From Corythoichthys intestinalis (Eukaryota > Chordata > Actinopteri > Syngnathiformes > Syngnathidae), in assembly GCF_030265065.1 (NCBI RefSeq), contig NC_080395.1, forward strand, positions 379,501 through 443,500: a stretch of DNA of 64,000 bases, in the 5' to 3' direction. The position numbers and the translations under genes are program-made. A model generated the notes under the pieces. It worked only from the letters and a program-made list of their open reading frames with translations, was not told where the DNA came from and did not search any database. This document shows positions 32,986 through 43,387 of the stretch, piece after piece. How positions within the stretch are numbered: position 1 is the first letter of the stretch; each line of letters starts with the position of its first letter.

Positions 32986-32986
32986 A

Positions 32987-33079
32987 GAAAGCGTTCTACT
33001 CAGCGTATGCTCTAATGTGACGACATGAAGTTTGATTTTTGGAGACTCTTTGACCACGCATTGCGCAGGAGAAAGGCGT
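32987..33079 (-). pseudogene. Decayed last finger of gene E
   Basis: Continuing the gene E frame past its TAG gives TPFSCAMRGQRVSKNQTS and CRHIRAYAE before a second stop. The second zinc cysteine has become Arg and the final His has become Tyr. It is the remnant of an eleventh finger. Confidence 0.7.
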
Positions 33080-34350
33080 CTACCCAGTATGTGTTCTAAT
33101 GTGACGACGTAACATTTTTTTTTCAAAGAAACTCTGACCACACATTGAACAGGAGAAAGGTTTCTCCCCAGTGTGTGTTCGAATGTGACTACATAACGTT
33201 TGCTTATGATGGAATCTCTGACCACACGTTGAGCAGGAGAAAGGCTTCTCTCCGGTGTGCGTTCTCATGTGAGATTTTAAGCTGTTTTGCAGAGAGTAGC
33301 TCCGGCCACAGACTGAGCAGTGGAATGGTTTCTCCCCAGAGTGTGACCTTAAGTGACTTTCTAAATATCTTTTCTCATGAAACCTTTTGCCACAAACAGA
33401 GCAGGAAAAAGGTTTCTCGCCAAAGTGCCATCGACTGTGTTCTTTTAAATTACTTTTGGTAGTGAAACTCTTCCCACAATGAGAGCAGGAATAGGGTCTC
33501 TTGCCAGTGTGTATTCTCGCGTGGCTTTTCAAGTGGTCCTTCCGATCAAATCTTTGGCCACAAACCGGGCAGGGGAAACGTTTATCCTGTGACTGCGGTA
33601 TTCTCTCCTCGCCGCTATGTAACCTACGGTGCCTTTTTAAATGTGACGCGGTATAGAATCTTCGACCGCAATCGGAGCAGGAAAAGGGTCTTTCGCCAGT
33701 GTGCGTTCTCGCGTGAACGTTTAGGTTTCCCTTCTCGGCAAATTTTTTACCACAGACCGAGCAGGAGAAAGGCTTCTCCCCAGTGTGTATCCTTTGGTGG
33801 TTTATCAAATTCCACTTCTGAATAAACCTGTGACCGCAAACTGAGCAGGAAAAAGGTTTATCCCCAGTGTGTTTCCTTGCGTGAAGTATTAAGGAATACT
33901 TACAAGAAAGTATTTTCCCGCAAACTGTGCAGACAAATGTCTCTTTGTCACTGTTCAACATGTCATTTCTGCAATAGGTTTTGCCACACTGAGGACGTTT
34001 CCGGCGTTTGTCGTCCGTCTCAGGACCTTCTGACTCTTCGTCATCATCGTCGGCATAGTCGGAAGAGTGTGACGTGGCGTCGTCACGATCTGACGATCCT
34101 CCGCGACGGTGATGCTCGCCACCTACAGTTGAGGTGGCCATGCCGCTGTGGAGAGGCTCCGCCCTTCTGCCTGCATCACTTGGATCTTCACTCTTCAAAG
34201 GGACAACGGTGAACTTGGTGATGTCATCCTCTTCCTCCTCCTTCTTGACGCAAGGGTGCCGCTTCTGTGATTCCTCTTTCATTTGAGGGAACTCCTCCAT
34301 TTTGAGGAGGGAGGACTCCTGCCACTCAGGACCGTGCGTGTCACTGACAG
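33080..34350 (-). CDS. Zinc-finger gene E, main (finger) exon
   Basis: The phase-1 acceptor (catcttgcag before CTGTCAGTG) starts an exon of about 422 codons. The leader has psi-K-x-E sites (CVKKE, PLKSE) and a [15 protein letters not shown] acidic block. A first finger is degenerate (PQCGKTYC, no His pair). Ten good fingers follow, with -1/3/6 residues C/S/L, Q/N/N, E/N/V, T/H/R, R/H/S, T/N/E, E/Y/S, L/S/S, H/T/S and E/M/R. An unusually long linker ([13 protein letters not shown]) splits the array 4+6. A TAG stop falls in the linker after finger 10, and about 30 further codons still read as a decayed finger (TPFSCAMRGQR...SCRHIRAYAE). The protein has therefore lost its last finger. A LINE lies just downstream. 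Confidence 0.9.
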
Positions 34351-34857
34351 CTGCAAGATGAAAGATGACAAATGTAAGTCTGTTGCAATATGCAATAAGT
34401 CAATTCATTGCGAGGTAAATGAAAATGAGGTCTGTCTTTTCCCGGCTCCAATTTATCCCTACTAAAGAGGGACTAGTGTTCTTCTGATTGGTCCTGGCTA
34501 GAGGGGAATGTCGTTTAGACGTCAGCCGACAAGATGGCTCCCTGGCTGTTGTTGTTCTTTATTCCCCTTTTGACCTGTGGTATGCGTCAGCTGTCCAAAG
34601 CTGCCTCCTTGCTTTAAAACAGTCTCAACTTTCTTATCGCACATTTTACTGAACTGCTACTTTTTAAATGTTACCAATAGCTATTAAATGCTAATTCCCT
34701 AAATCGGCCATCCGCCGGTGTACAAATTCAAAGCCGATATAATAGGATAACCGTTGTGATCACTGTGTTCGTGCGTTGGGAGTTCACGCGTCACCATTGT
34801 CAGGGCGACGGTTATTATCTTGCGTCCACACCGGGCAGGACTATCAGCATTCTGGGT
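34351..34857. other. Start of gene E intron
   Basis: This is intronic sequence with an AAGATGGCTCC word near 34534. No element was recognised before the hAT copy at 34858. Confidence 0.5.
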
Positions 34858-36567
34858 TAGGGCTGGGCGATATGGCCTTAAACATGTATCACGATAAATT
34901 GAGCAGATTTATCTCGATAACGATAAATGACGATAAATTCGCCCAAGCGGAATGTTATATAATTTGAAAATCTGAATCAATGCATGAAATACAGATGAAC
35001 TATTTCTTGTTGATTTATTTACCAGCATTCAATTTGATATACTGTATTTAACAATTGTACATGCAGTCTAAACATTAAATTTATAAAAATTAGGGCTGTC
35101 AAAATTATCGCGTTAACTGGCGTTAATAAATTTTTTAAATTAATCACGTTAAAATATTTGACGCAATTAACGCACTTGCCCAGCTCAGACATATTTAAAT
35201 GTCACTAGAGTGAAAGGCCCACCTGTTAATTGTGTTTTGCGGAGTTTTGCTGCCCTCTGCTGGCGTTTGGGTGCGACTGATTTTATAGTGTAAGTAATTA
35301 TTGCCATCAACAATGGCGGGCTACTAGTTTATTTTTTGATTGAAAATTTAACAAATTTTATTAAAACGAAAACATTAAGAGGGGTTTTAATATAAAATTT
35401 CTATAACTGATTTAGAACCGATTTATTGTTATAATAAACAAATACAGTCCTTATGTACCGCATGTTGAAAATATATATCCATCTTGCGTCTTATCTTTCC
35501 ATTCCAACAATAATTTAGAGAAAAATATGGCATATTATATAGATGGTTTGAATTGCGATTAATTACGATTAATTAATTTTTAAGCTGTAATTAACTCGAT
35601 TAAAAATTTTAATCGTTTGACAGCCCTAATAAAAATGTATTGTAAGCAATAAGAATTCAAGTATGAACATTTATAACAGCGTGTATGACTTGAACAATGT
35701 ACATTGTCAAAATCAATATGCCGGTGCAAACATGTAATTGTAACACAAATGACTTGCAGCTTGAACAGTACACTTCAAAAAGACAACTTATTGTTAATGG
35801 CTGCTGTGATATAATTATTAAATACAAGTGTTTACTTTATGGTTTAAGGGTTTTTCCCCCCCCAGTGCATTTTTTCATAAATGCACGCACAATAAAAATA
35901 GCTGGGGCCATTTCTCGGTCATTATAAGTTTCGCCGTTGGATTGTACTTTATGCAGAATTCTTTACCATCACAAAAGCTATCAGAGGAATCACACACACA
36001 GACAGATACAAAATAACGCCACATAGTAATTGCTAGATGCAGTCCGTGCCCAATCCACTCATTAAGTTCAGCCGTTTCGACCAGGTTAGAGCCTCTATCC
36101 GACTCCATAACGTTCATTTGTAGCGTTAGCCGCTAGCTAGCGTTAGCCTGGCTACCAGTAGAAAGGACTGAAAGCACCATCTCCGGAAATCGTGAGAACA
36201 AAGGAGGACAGCGGGTGAAAGCCCGTCTGGATGCCACCAAGAGTCTACTAAATGTCGGTTGAAAGTTTGGTGAACCTCCCTTAAGCCACACTCCATCACG
36301 TTTTGCTTGTAGCGTTAGCTGCTAGCGTTAGCTTACCGGGCTTTTGTTTGATTGGCTTCCTGATGATCACGTGACTCCCTACGTAAGCACATTCACTGCT
36401 TTCTTAAAGGGGAATGAACATAGACGAACAACACAGAATCAAAGCGGGATGAAAAGACTATTTTCTTGTTTTATTAATTTACCGAATTTACCGACATGGT
36501 CAGAATTACGTCGGTCATCGTTAAGAATTTCGGTGACGGTAAATTTTCGGTTTACCGCCCTGCTCTA
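34858..36567. mobile_element. hAT-like element with TAGGGCTGGGCGATA ends
   Basis: The left end TAGGGCTGGGCGATATGGCC, followed by 'cgataaatgacgataaattc', is a well-known fish hAT end. The right end TTTACCGCCCTGCTCTA fits its inverted partner with a few changes. The target duplication is not clear. A second hAT copy is nested at 35091-35628. No transposase was recognised. Confidence 0.55.
35091..35628. mobile_element. hAT element, TAGGGCTGTCAAA family, copy 3
   Basis: A 538-bp copy with ends TAGGGCTGTCAAAATTATCG and, reversed, TAGGGCTGTCAAACGATT. ATAAAAAT flanks both sides perfectly, so the insertion is relatively young. Non-autonomous. Confidence 0.9.
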
Positions 36568-36757
36568 TAATTTGGGTGACTGTTTATCACCTGAAGGACA
36601 CTTGAAACCGTATCGAGCTGGTTCTGTGTAAGAGTGTAGTCATAGACGGAAAAAAAAAAGAACAGCAAGTGGATAGAAGCTTCCTAGAAGCAACCCGGCA
36701 GCTCCTTTCAAAACTTGTCTGTCTGTTGTGAGCTAATGTTGTTGCTCTCCTTAGAAC

Positions 36758-36905
36758 AGGGGTGGGCAAACCGGTCCTCAAGGGCCGCAGTGGGTCCTGG
36801 GCTTTGTTACGGCAGTTTAACCAATAAGGGGTGCGGAGAAACAAGAAGCACCTGACTGATTGCAGTTATAAGACACCGGATTGGTGTCCTCTTGATGTGT
36901 TGCAA
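36758..36905. repeat. Partial copy of the CAGCGGTCTC-type MITE
   Basis: The stretch 'ggtcctcaagggccgcagtg' and 'ggtcctgggctttgttacgg' matches the left half of the MITE at 45188-45421. The right end is not evident. Confidence 0.5.
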
Positions 36906-37035
36906 CGAAAACCCGCAACCACCGTTTGTGAAATAATAAAACAAATTTTAGAACGTGATTGAATATGTTGATGCTAACTGTGGCTACGCTAATGTGGACT
37001 CTATTTGCGAACATTACCTGCAAATGCCAATCAGT

Positions 37036-37643
37036 TGCCACGCTTACATGGAGCCAAATATTCCAATTACAGTCGGAATATTTGTTCAAACCAAATAAAT
37101 GTGTTTCATATAAACACCTCATTCGGAATGAACAGGCCCAAACCGAATGGAATTTCATTCCGATTCACAGGGGTGGAATATTCCTTTTCCCAAACCGATT
37201 AGAAGTAAAATTATATCATGTAAACAGGGAAGCGGTATGGTGTCTGGTTGCGTTCTTTCTGCACATGCTCCGTACTGACGTGGTGACGTCACTCGGTGAC
37301 GTAAGTAACGTCACTTGCAACATGGCTTCCAAGCACACGCACAGCGCACCCACACAACTTTTTAAATGAACGGCGTATCATTCTCAAGTTTTGTTTCCAC
37401 TCGAAAAGTTAAAACAGCAGCTGATCTGACGATCGATCTCCATGTTTTGCAACGTGACGCTTTGTTTTGATTAATCTAAGCATGTCAGACGGCAGTTGTC
37501 AAACGTCCTTTCGGAATAAAGGCAGACACGTGTAAACGCTGGATCGGAATAGATGAAGTGACATGTAAACAGCTGATGTGAAATTTCCATTCGGAATGAT
37601 TTGAATCGGTATGAATAAAAGTCAGCATGTAAACGTGGCTAGT
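37036..37643. mobile_element. MITE with GCCACG-TTACATG inverted ends
   Basis: GCCACGCTTACATG at the left and CATGTAAACGTGGC at the right are inverted. The interior repeats 'tcggaat' and 'atgtaaac' words, typical of a fish MITE. The superfamily and target duplication are unclear. Confidence 0.5.
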
Positions 37644-37843
37644 GTGTGCAACAGCGAGCGTGGGCTACGCTTTGGATTTTGCGAGAACTAGTGAGTGCCA
37701 GTCGCATGCTGAGTGTGGTTCCTTGCACTTTCACAAGAAAATACATCCCCTGTTTAGAAAGAAACTCGAAATGGTTTCAACCCAGTACTTGCACTGACAC
37801 CATTTATCAAACAGGTTACAGTTTCAACTTTACTGTACGTTGT

Positions 37844-38312
37844 ATACTGTATTTTTCGGACTATAAGTCGCAGTTTTTTTCATAATTTGACTGGGGGTGC
37901 GACTTATACTCAGGAGCGACTTATATGTGAAATTATTAACACATTATTATATCATTTCACATGTTATTTTGGTGTTTTGGAGTGAACTTGTTAGCATGTT
38001 CTTTATGCTATAGCTCTTAATAGCTATGTTACATTAACATACCGGCCACGTTCGCATTTTGTTGTTCATGCATCATGTAACATTATCATACTGTTAATTT
38101 ATTCAGCATGTTCTCGATTGCATTTTTATTTTAAATTGCCTTTCAAGATGACATATCTGCTCTATGTGTTGGATTTTATCAAGTAAATTTCCCCCAAAAA
38201 TGCGACTTATACTCCAGTGCGATTTATATATGTTTTTTTTCCTCTTCGTTGGGCATTTTATGGCTGGTGCGACTTATACTCAGGTGCGACTTATAATCCG
38301 AAAAATACGGTA
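37844..38312. mobile_element. MITE with ATTTTTCGGACTATAAGTCG ends
   Basis: ATTTTTCGGACTATAAGTCG at the left is matched in reverse by CGACTTATAATCCGAAAAAT at the right, and 'gcgacttata' words repeat inside. This is a widespread vertebrate MITE type; the superfamily was not determined. T-runs of about 20 and 13 bases follow it, near 38320 and 38395. Confidence 0.7.
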
Positions 38313-38509
38313 TGTTCTTTTTTTTTTTTTTTTTTTTTTTAAACTGCTCCATTTTGTTTGACTTGGTTCTGTATGGGTAAAAAACGTTTTTTCTTTTTTT
38401 TTTTTTTAATCTGTTATATAACTCTTGAATTGTGTCTGCGTCAAAGTGGAGCTGTTTTCAAGTTTAGGTAATGTTGGCGTTGGCTCTCGACCTTGTACCC
38501 ACGACGCCA

Positions 38510-39840
38510 CTGTTAGGATACGTTATTTATTCACTATGAATCATTAATTGTTCTTCCTTAATCTGACTCCAATTACTCGTGCCCGATTACACTTACTTTA
38601 TCTTACTGCAACATACCCAACAATTCTGCGCGTTCGTTCTGTCTTAGAAGAGACCAAGCAGCAATCAGACCAAATTGTATATGAGCATTTACTCGCCCAA
38701 GCAAAAGATTACAGACGTCTGGGTCCCCAGTCTTTCACACTCAGAGCGTGTGTTCAATGAGGGGGAGAGGGACAACACCCAAGTAGAATTATATAGACGT
38801 ACTTATGAATATGCATGAATACATGATCATTACTTCCTCAAATACTTCTTCAATACAAGCAACAAACTAGTTCAAACTGGTTATGTGGTTACACAACAAC
38901 CAAATGCTTGACAAAAACATGACCATATATGGGATACATGAAAGCATGTGTGCGTGTGTGAGCCATTGAGTACTTCGAGTCGGAAACGTACTTTGTATAA
39001 TCAATCATGTCTTTATGTATTAAAACTCAAGCTTATATTACACAATCCCCCCTGGTGTGGGCCTTCTATTTGATCTGTACGAATTTACCAATATGCCTCA
39101 TCACCAAGGGTGAGATGCCAGAGAGGGGCGAAAACCTGCACTTAAAGAGCATTGAGATTATTATTGGGAGTATGTATCGTTGTTGTCAAAGTCAGGACAA
39201 AATTCCCCTCTTGGAACGATAGCCTCATGGCCTGGTCATCTCTGAACAATGTACACACAATAATCAGACAATCACTCATTGATATATGATAACTTAGCAC
39301 AACACATAACAATATATAAGCTATTTTCTTCTTTTCTGGGGAACAGAGATTACAAGCACATATTCCCACCGTTGGTGCCCAGATCCTCAGCATCTGGCAC
39401 AGTCCCAAGCAGGTAAGAGCCCTGCCCTGATCGTGCGGACAGGATAATGATGTTGTCGGCAGATTGCCCTAAGTCACCAGTCTTCATTGTCCTTTAATGT
39501 TCATAACAAGTCCTTCGCATGCGAACATATAAAAACTTAACCCTTTACCACGCATTTGTTTTCTGTCCCGAAGGCTTTAACAAAAACAGAGTCGACGCAC
39601 AAATACTGATCATCTCAGCGTGCGGTCAAACAATAAACAAGAGCTTTAATGAATGAGGCACACACGTTTCAGATTCTGACCCCAATATAGCTCACCTCTG
39701 GCCGTTTACTTTAATCATTCAAACCATTGGTCAACAAGGAACAGTTCTGGGGGCTGTCTGTGACTTCGCCCGATTTGATTACCAAAGACTTGAGTAGATC
39801 ATGTGACACCTTTGTGCTCTTCAAGAGCTTACTTTTATGA
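38510..39840. repeat. Possible LTR-retroelement remnant
   Basis: Non-coding sequence with a layout like fish LTR or leader regions; the segment at about 39560-39830 is repeated in reverse at about 42340-42600. No gag, pol or env was recognised. If it is an LTR element it is an old, broken fossil; the family cannot be named. Confidence 0.3.
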
Positions 39841-39852
39841 CACCAAATTGTA

Positions 39853-40856
39853 TATGGCGGAAAACACAGACAAGACTGAAAAAGCACTTTCTGCTCTTGC
39901 TACCATCTTTAAAAGAAACTGCTGTATTATAAGCCAAAACAACTCTTGTGTTTGATAGAACAATATGCTGCCATAGCAGATTCATGGTGCATGAAGCCCC
40001 CAAACTATTTTTAATTTGTCCGTCTTACCCTGAAAACTCCCGTTTACAGACGTCGCGCAACCGCTTTTGTTTCAACCCAGCCTTAAAACAAAGGTAATTA
40101 ATTATATTTATTCTTCAAAATGTCTGTTGTTTTTAGTTTAGAATGATTAATTGATGTCTCATATTTTGTTAAAAAAAAAAAAAAAAAAAAAAAACGACTT
40201 CAAAAACTTATTCACTCACATATTTTTAACTTTTAAAGAAATTATGTCACAATGAAAAAAATGGCGTCTGTAAAAAAGTCCTGGATATCTACCTCATAAC
40301 TATCGCTTAACTGTATTTTTTTTGTAACTGTCGCATTTTCTCCAATATGTCAGATGATAAATAATCAATCCAAACAAAGAAACATCGGGAAAAAAAAAAC
40401 ATTTAAAAGGGAAAATATATGAAAAACAACATCTCAACCACTCCTTGATGTCTGCGATTTCTGCATCGCGACCCTTGTTATATTACCGTGTTTCACCCAT
40501 AAAATCCCTGAAAAATCCAGCTGTGGCCCTTCACAGCTATGTCTTGACACTCATCGATACATGCGACATGGAGTTTTTGGATCGAAATAAGGTTAGTATG
40601 CGATAATATCTCGTTAAAGTTATGGCGTCTGTAATTCTGCTCTCGCGTGCTCTCACCCTTGATAGGGTTTTGCTGTGTAAAAAACATTAAAAAAATAAAA
40701 AATAAAAAAAAGCCCTCCTGTCCAAAATTTTTCTTCCATCAGAAAATTGAGATTTTAAGCTTTCCAATGATGTATCACACATGCATATCGGACAATTTTG
40801 GACAAATTGGGGGTCTCAGAGCGGAACTTCAAGTCACCTGAGTGTTTTCCGCCATA
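39853..40856. mobile_element. TATGGCGG-ended element, copy 1
   Basis: TATGGCGGAAAACACAGACA at the left and, reversed, TATGGCGGAAAACACTCAGG at the right are inverted repeats. The flanks (TA, TG) suggest a 2-bp TA duplication. A second copy lies at 60990-61937 in the opposite orientation. The 1.0-kb interior has no recognisable transposase. The superfamily is unknown. Confidence 0.7.
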
Positions 40857-41125
40857 TGTTAAAGGTTAACCAGAATGTGAATGCATGATTGCTTTGACTG
40901 AGAATAAAAGGCTACATGACGAGTAAGAGTAAAGATAACAGTATGCACAAATCAAATGTACTTTTTAAATACCCAAAATTGAGAATGGGTCAATCATGAC
41001 CCGAAAACAGTATACAGTTGAATATTTTCAGGCCGAGTTTATTGATCAAATTTGATCCACTAACAAAAATATGGGCATACTTCTACCACATTTATCTAGT
41101 GAGTTTTCCAATTGACTTTCATAAT

Positions 41126-42137
41126 CAGTATTGGGCACGTTACTTTAAAAAAGTAATTAGTTACATTACTTACTACTTCTTCCAAAAAGTAACTCAGTTA
41201 GTAACGGAATTACTCTATAGTAAAAGTAACTAGTTACCAGGGAAAGTAACTATTTCTGTTACTTTAAAAAGAACTTGTTGTATGTCAAAGAATTTGAAAT
41301 GTTCTGAACAGTATTCGAGTCGGTGGAATAGAGAAGAACAGACAGGTAGTTAACTTGTTCGGTGTTTCAGCAGATTTGAATTGCTTACCATAGATGTCGA
41401 CAAAAGCTTTGCCCCGGGACATAAATGACACATTACATGCAGGTTCTTTCTTTTAATTTCGACAAACTTTATGAAATAGTGTCTATATCTCCACCTCTTA
41501 AAGGACAATTTTTCTTCTGAATGCTCAGCCATCCCGACCCTGTGCATCTGTTTTGCGTGTGTGTTTGCTGCACGCGCTGTTCTGGTTTGCTTGTGAAATC
41601 ACCGGCTCTGAATGGCTTACAACGACACATGACTCTAACCCTCAGCCAATCACAATCATTTCCATCGCATCTCTCGAGGGGCTGCATTTACGTAGGCTCG
41701 TTTCCCGACAATTCACGTCACCTTCAAAGCGTCTGCCGTCCTCAAGATGGAAGCAGAATTATTGCTGGCTGACAGTGGGAGATGGGAACGAGGCTAGCAT
41801 CAGGTGTAGCAAACAGAGAAACGTTACCAAACTTTGGAAAGCATTGTCTAATTGAATGAGCAGGGACAAACAGCTTGGAGTCAGAAGTACGTGCGCTATT
41901 CTCGAACCTGAACGCATCCCAAGTCTTGGATGACAAATCAACAGAGCAGAGAGTCGACTCGACACGGCTGGTCGTTTCTTCAATTTATTCAGAGTAAGTA
42001 ACGCACCGCCTTTGACTGTCAGTAACGGTAACGGCGTTGTAACGGCGGAAAAAGTAATTAGTTAGATTACCCCGTTACTGAAAAAATAACGCTGTTACGT
42101 AACGGAGTTATTTATAACGGTGTTACTCCCAACACTG
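41126..42137. mobile_element. hAT element with CAGTGTTGGG ends and BED-finger relic
   Basis: The left end CAGTATTGGGCACGTTACTT and the reversed right end CAGTGTTGGGAGTAACACCG are inverted. TTCATAAT flanks both sides exactly. On minus at about 41355-41520 lies a BED zinc-finger relic of a hAT transposase (FVEIKRKNLHVMCHLCPGAK, then NLLKH). The catalytic domain is absent, so this is an internally deleted copy. Confidence 0.88.
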
Positions 42138-42339
42138 TTCATAATCAAACATGCTTTAAAAAAAAAAAAGGTTTACACAATCGCAACAAAAAATAATTTA
42201 GCCCTTGTTATATGTACTTACATTTTTGTTTACTTGCATGCCTTTTATTCTTAGTTAAAGCAATCATGTATTCACATTTTGGTTAGTTTAAACACATATC
42301 ATTTGGTGTTAGGAGAGTAAGGTCAATGATCTTAGTCCT

Positions 42340-42600
42340 TTGAAGATCACAAAGGTGTAACATGACCCCCTTTAGTCTACTCAAATCTTTGTTCATCTAA
42401 TCAGGGGAAGTCACAACAGATCAGTTTCTTGTTTACCAAATGGTTTGATTGATTACAGTAAACGTCCACACGATTGTAAAACGTGAGGTATATAGTATAG
42501 TAGTCAGATTCTGAAATGTGTGTGCCTCGTTCATTAAAACGTGTTCATAAGACTCTCAGTATTTGTGTGTCGACTCCGTTTTTATTAAACAGAAAACGAA
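42340..42600. repeat. Inverted counterpart of the 39.56-39.83 kb repeat
   Basis: In reverse, this segment matches 39560-39830 over words such as 'gagtcgac.cacaaatactga' and 'gaggcacacac.tttcagaa'. It may be a lone end of the same possible LTR fossil. Confidence 0.4.
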
Positions 42601-43053
42601 AGCGCGGCGTTGAGATACGAGGTCGAAAGCCAACGCCAACACCACCCAACTATTATGAAAACCATGTTAGGAATAAAGTTCAGATCCTGATTTCAGCAGT
42701 TTCAAATTTAAGACTCCATTCATTCATCATAACACCAAAATGTACAGTGCTTATTCTACATCCAATTTCATTTTTCCTTACAGTATTTATCATTTTGGTC
42801 AAAATTGGTGAAGAGAAGGACTATCCATTTTTGTTAACAAAACCTTCTAAAAACGGAGACATTCCTTTATAACCATCAGGATAAAATACATTGCCGTTTT
42901 TCGTGTTCCTCAAAGATGATTTATTATTGTCTTTGTAGATATGAATCGCCAAGTATTTGACTTCCTGCTTGGAACTGGCCATCACGCAACGTCAAAATGT
43001 CACATTTGACTTGAAACCCTAAAACAAGGGCCGAAAAAAAGGGATCAACCAAC

Positions 43054-43141
43054 CTATTATGCGTAATACAATTCTTCGCTCGTCCTTGCCTCCGCAAAGA
43101 TCCTCCTCGTACTCTTCTTTCACAAACAGTCTTGCACACAT
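43054..43141 (-). CDS. Zinc-finger first coding exon, assigned to gene E
   Basis: An 88-base exon reads MCARLFVKEEYEEDLCGGKD then ERRIVLRII and ends at a GTTGGT donor in phase 1. MCAR...YEE.LCG.K is the most canonical first exon in the window. The nearest downstream minus-strand phase-1 acceptor of this family is gene E at 34350, which implies an 8.7-kb intron filled with transposons. The exon is certain in kind; its partner is inferred from order, strand and phase. Confidence 0.65.
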
Positions 43142-43387
43142 TTTGCACAAAATAATGCAAACGCGCCTTCTTTGCGAGTGTCTGAACAAAGCTAAATGAA
43201 GCTAGGAGACAAGTTGAAAGTTGTTCACCGCCCGCGACCGAATGCGCGTGCGCGGAATGCGTCACGTCCTTTCGAGCCTTGACAGAGGAAAAATGAGTTA
43301 GGCGATGAATTCAGACATATAAAATCATTTATCTTCAACCCATTTGACTGAAAGTATATTATTTAATATGTAAAAATAAGGAATAGC

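Noticed and set aside
36061-36125. Possible alternative first exon for gene E (MNVMESDRGS...) on minus
   Set aside because: It has no phase-1 donor and none of the family core; the exon at 43054-43141 fits far better. It lies inside a hAT-like element.
36959-37369. A 136-codon open frame at 36959-37369
   Set aside because: It lies largely within the 37036-37643 MITE and has no domain.
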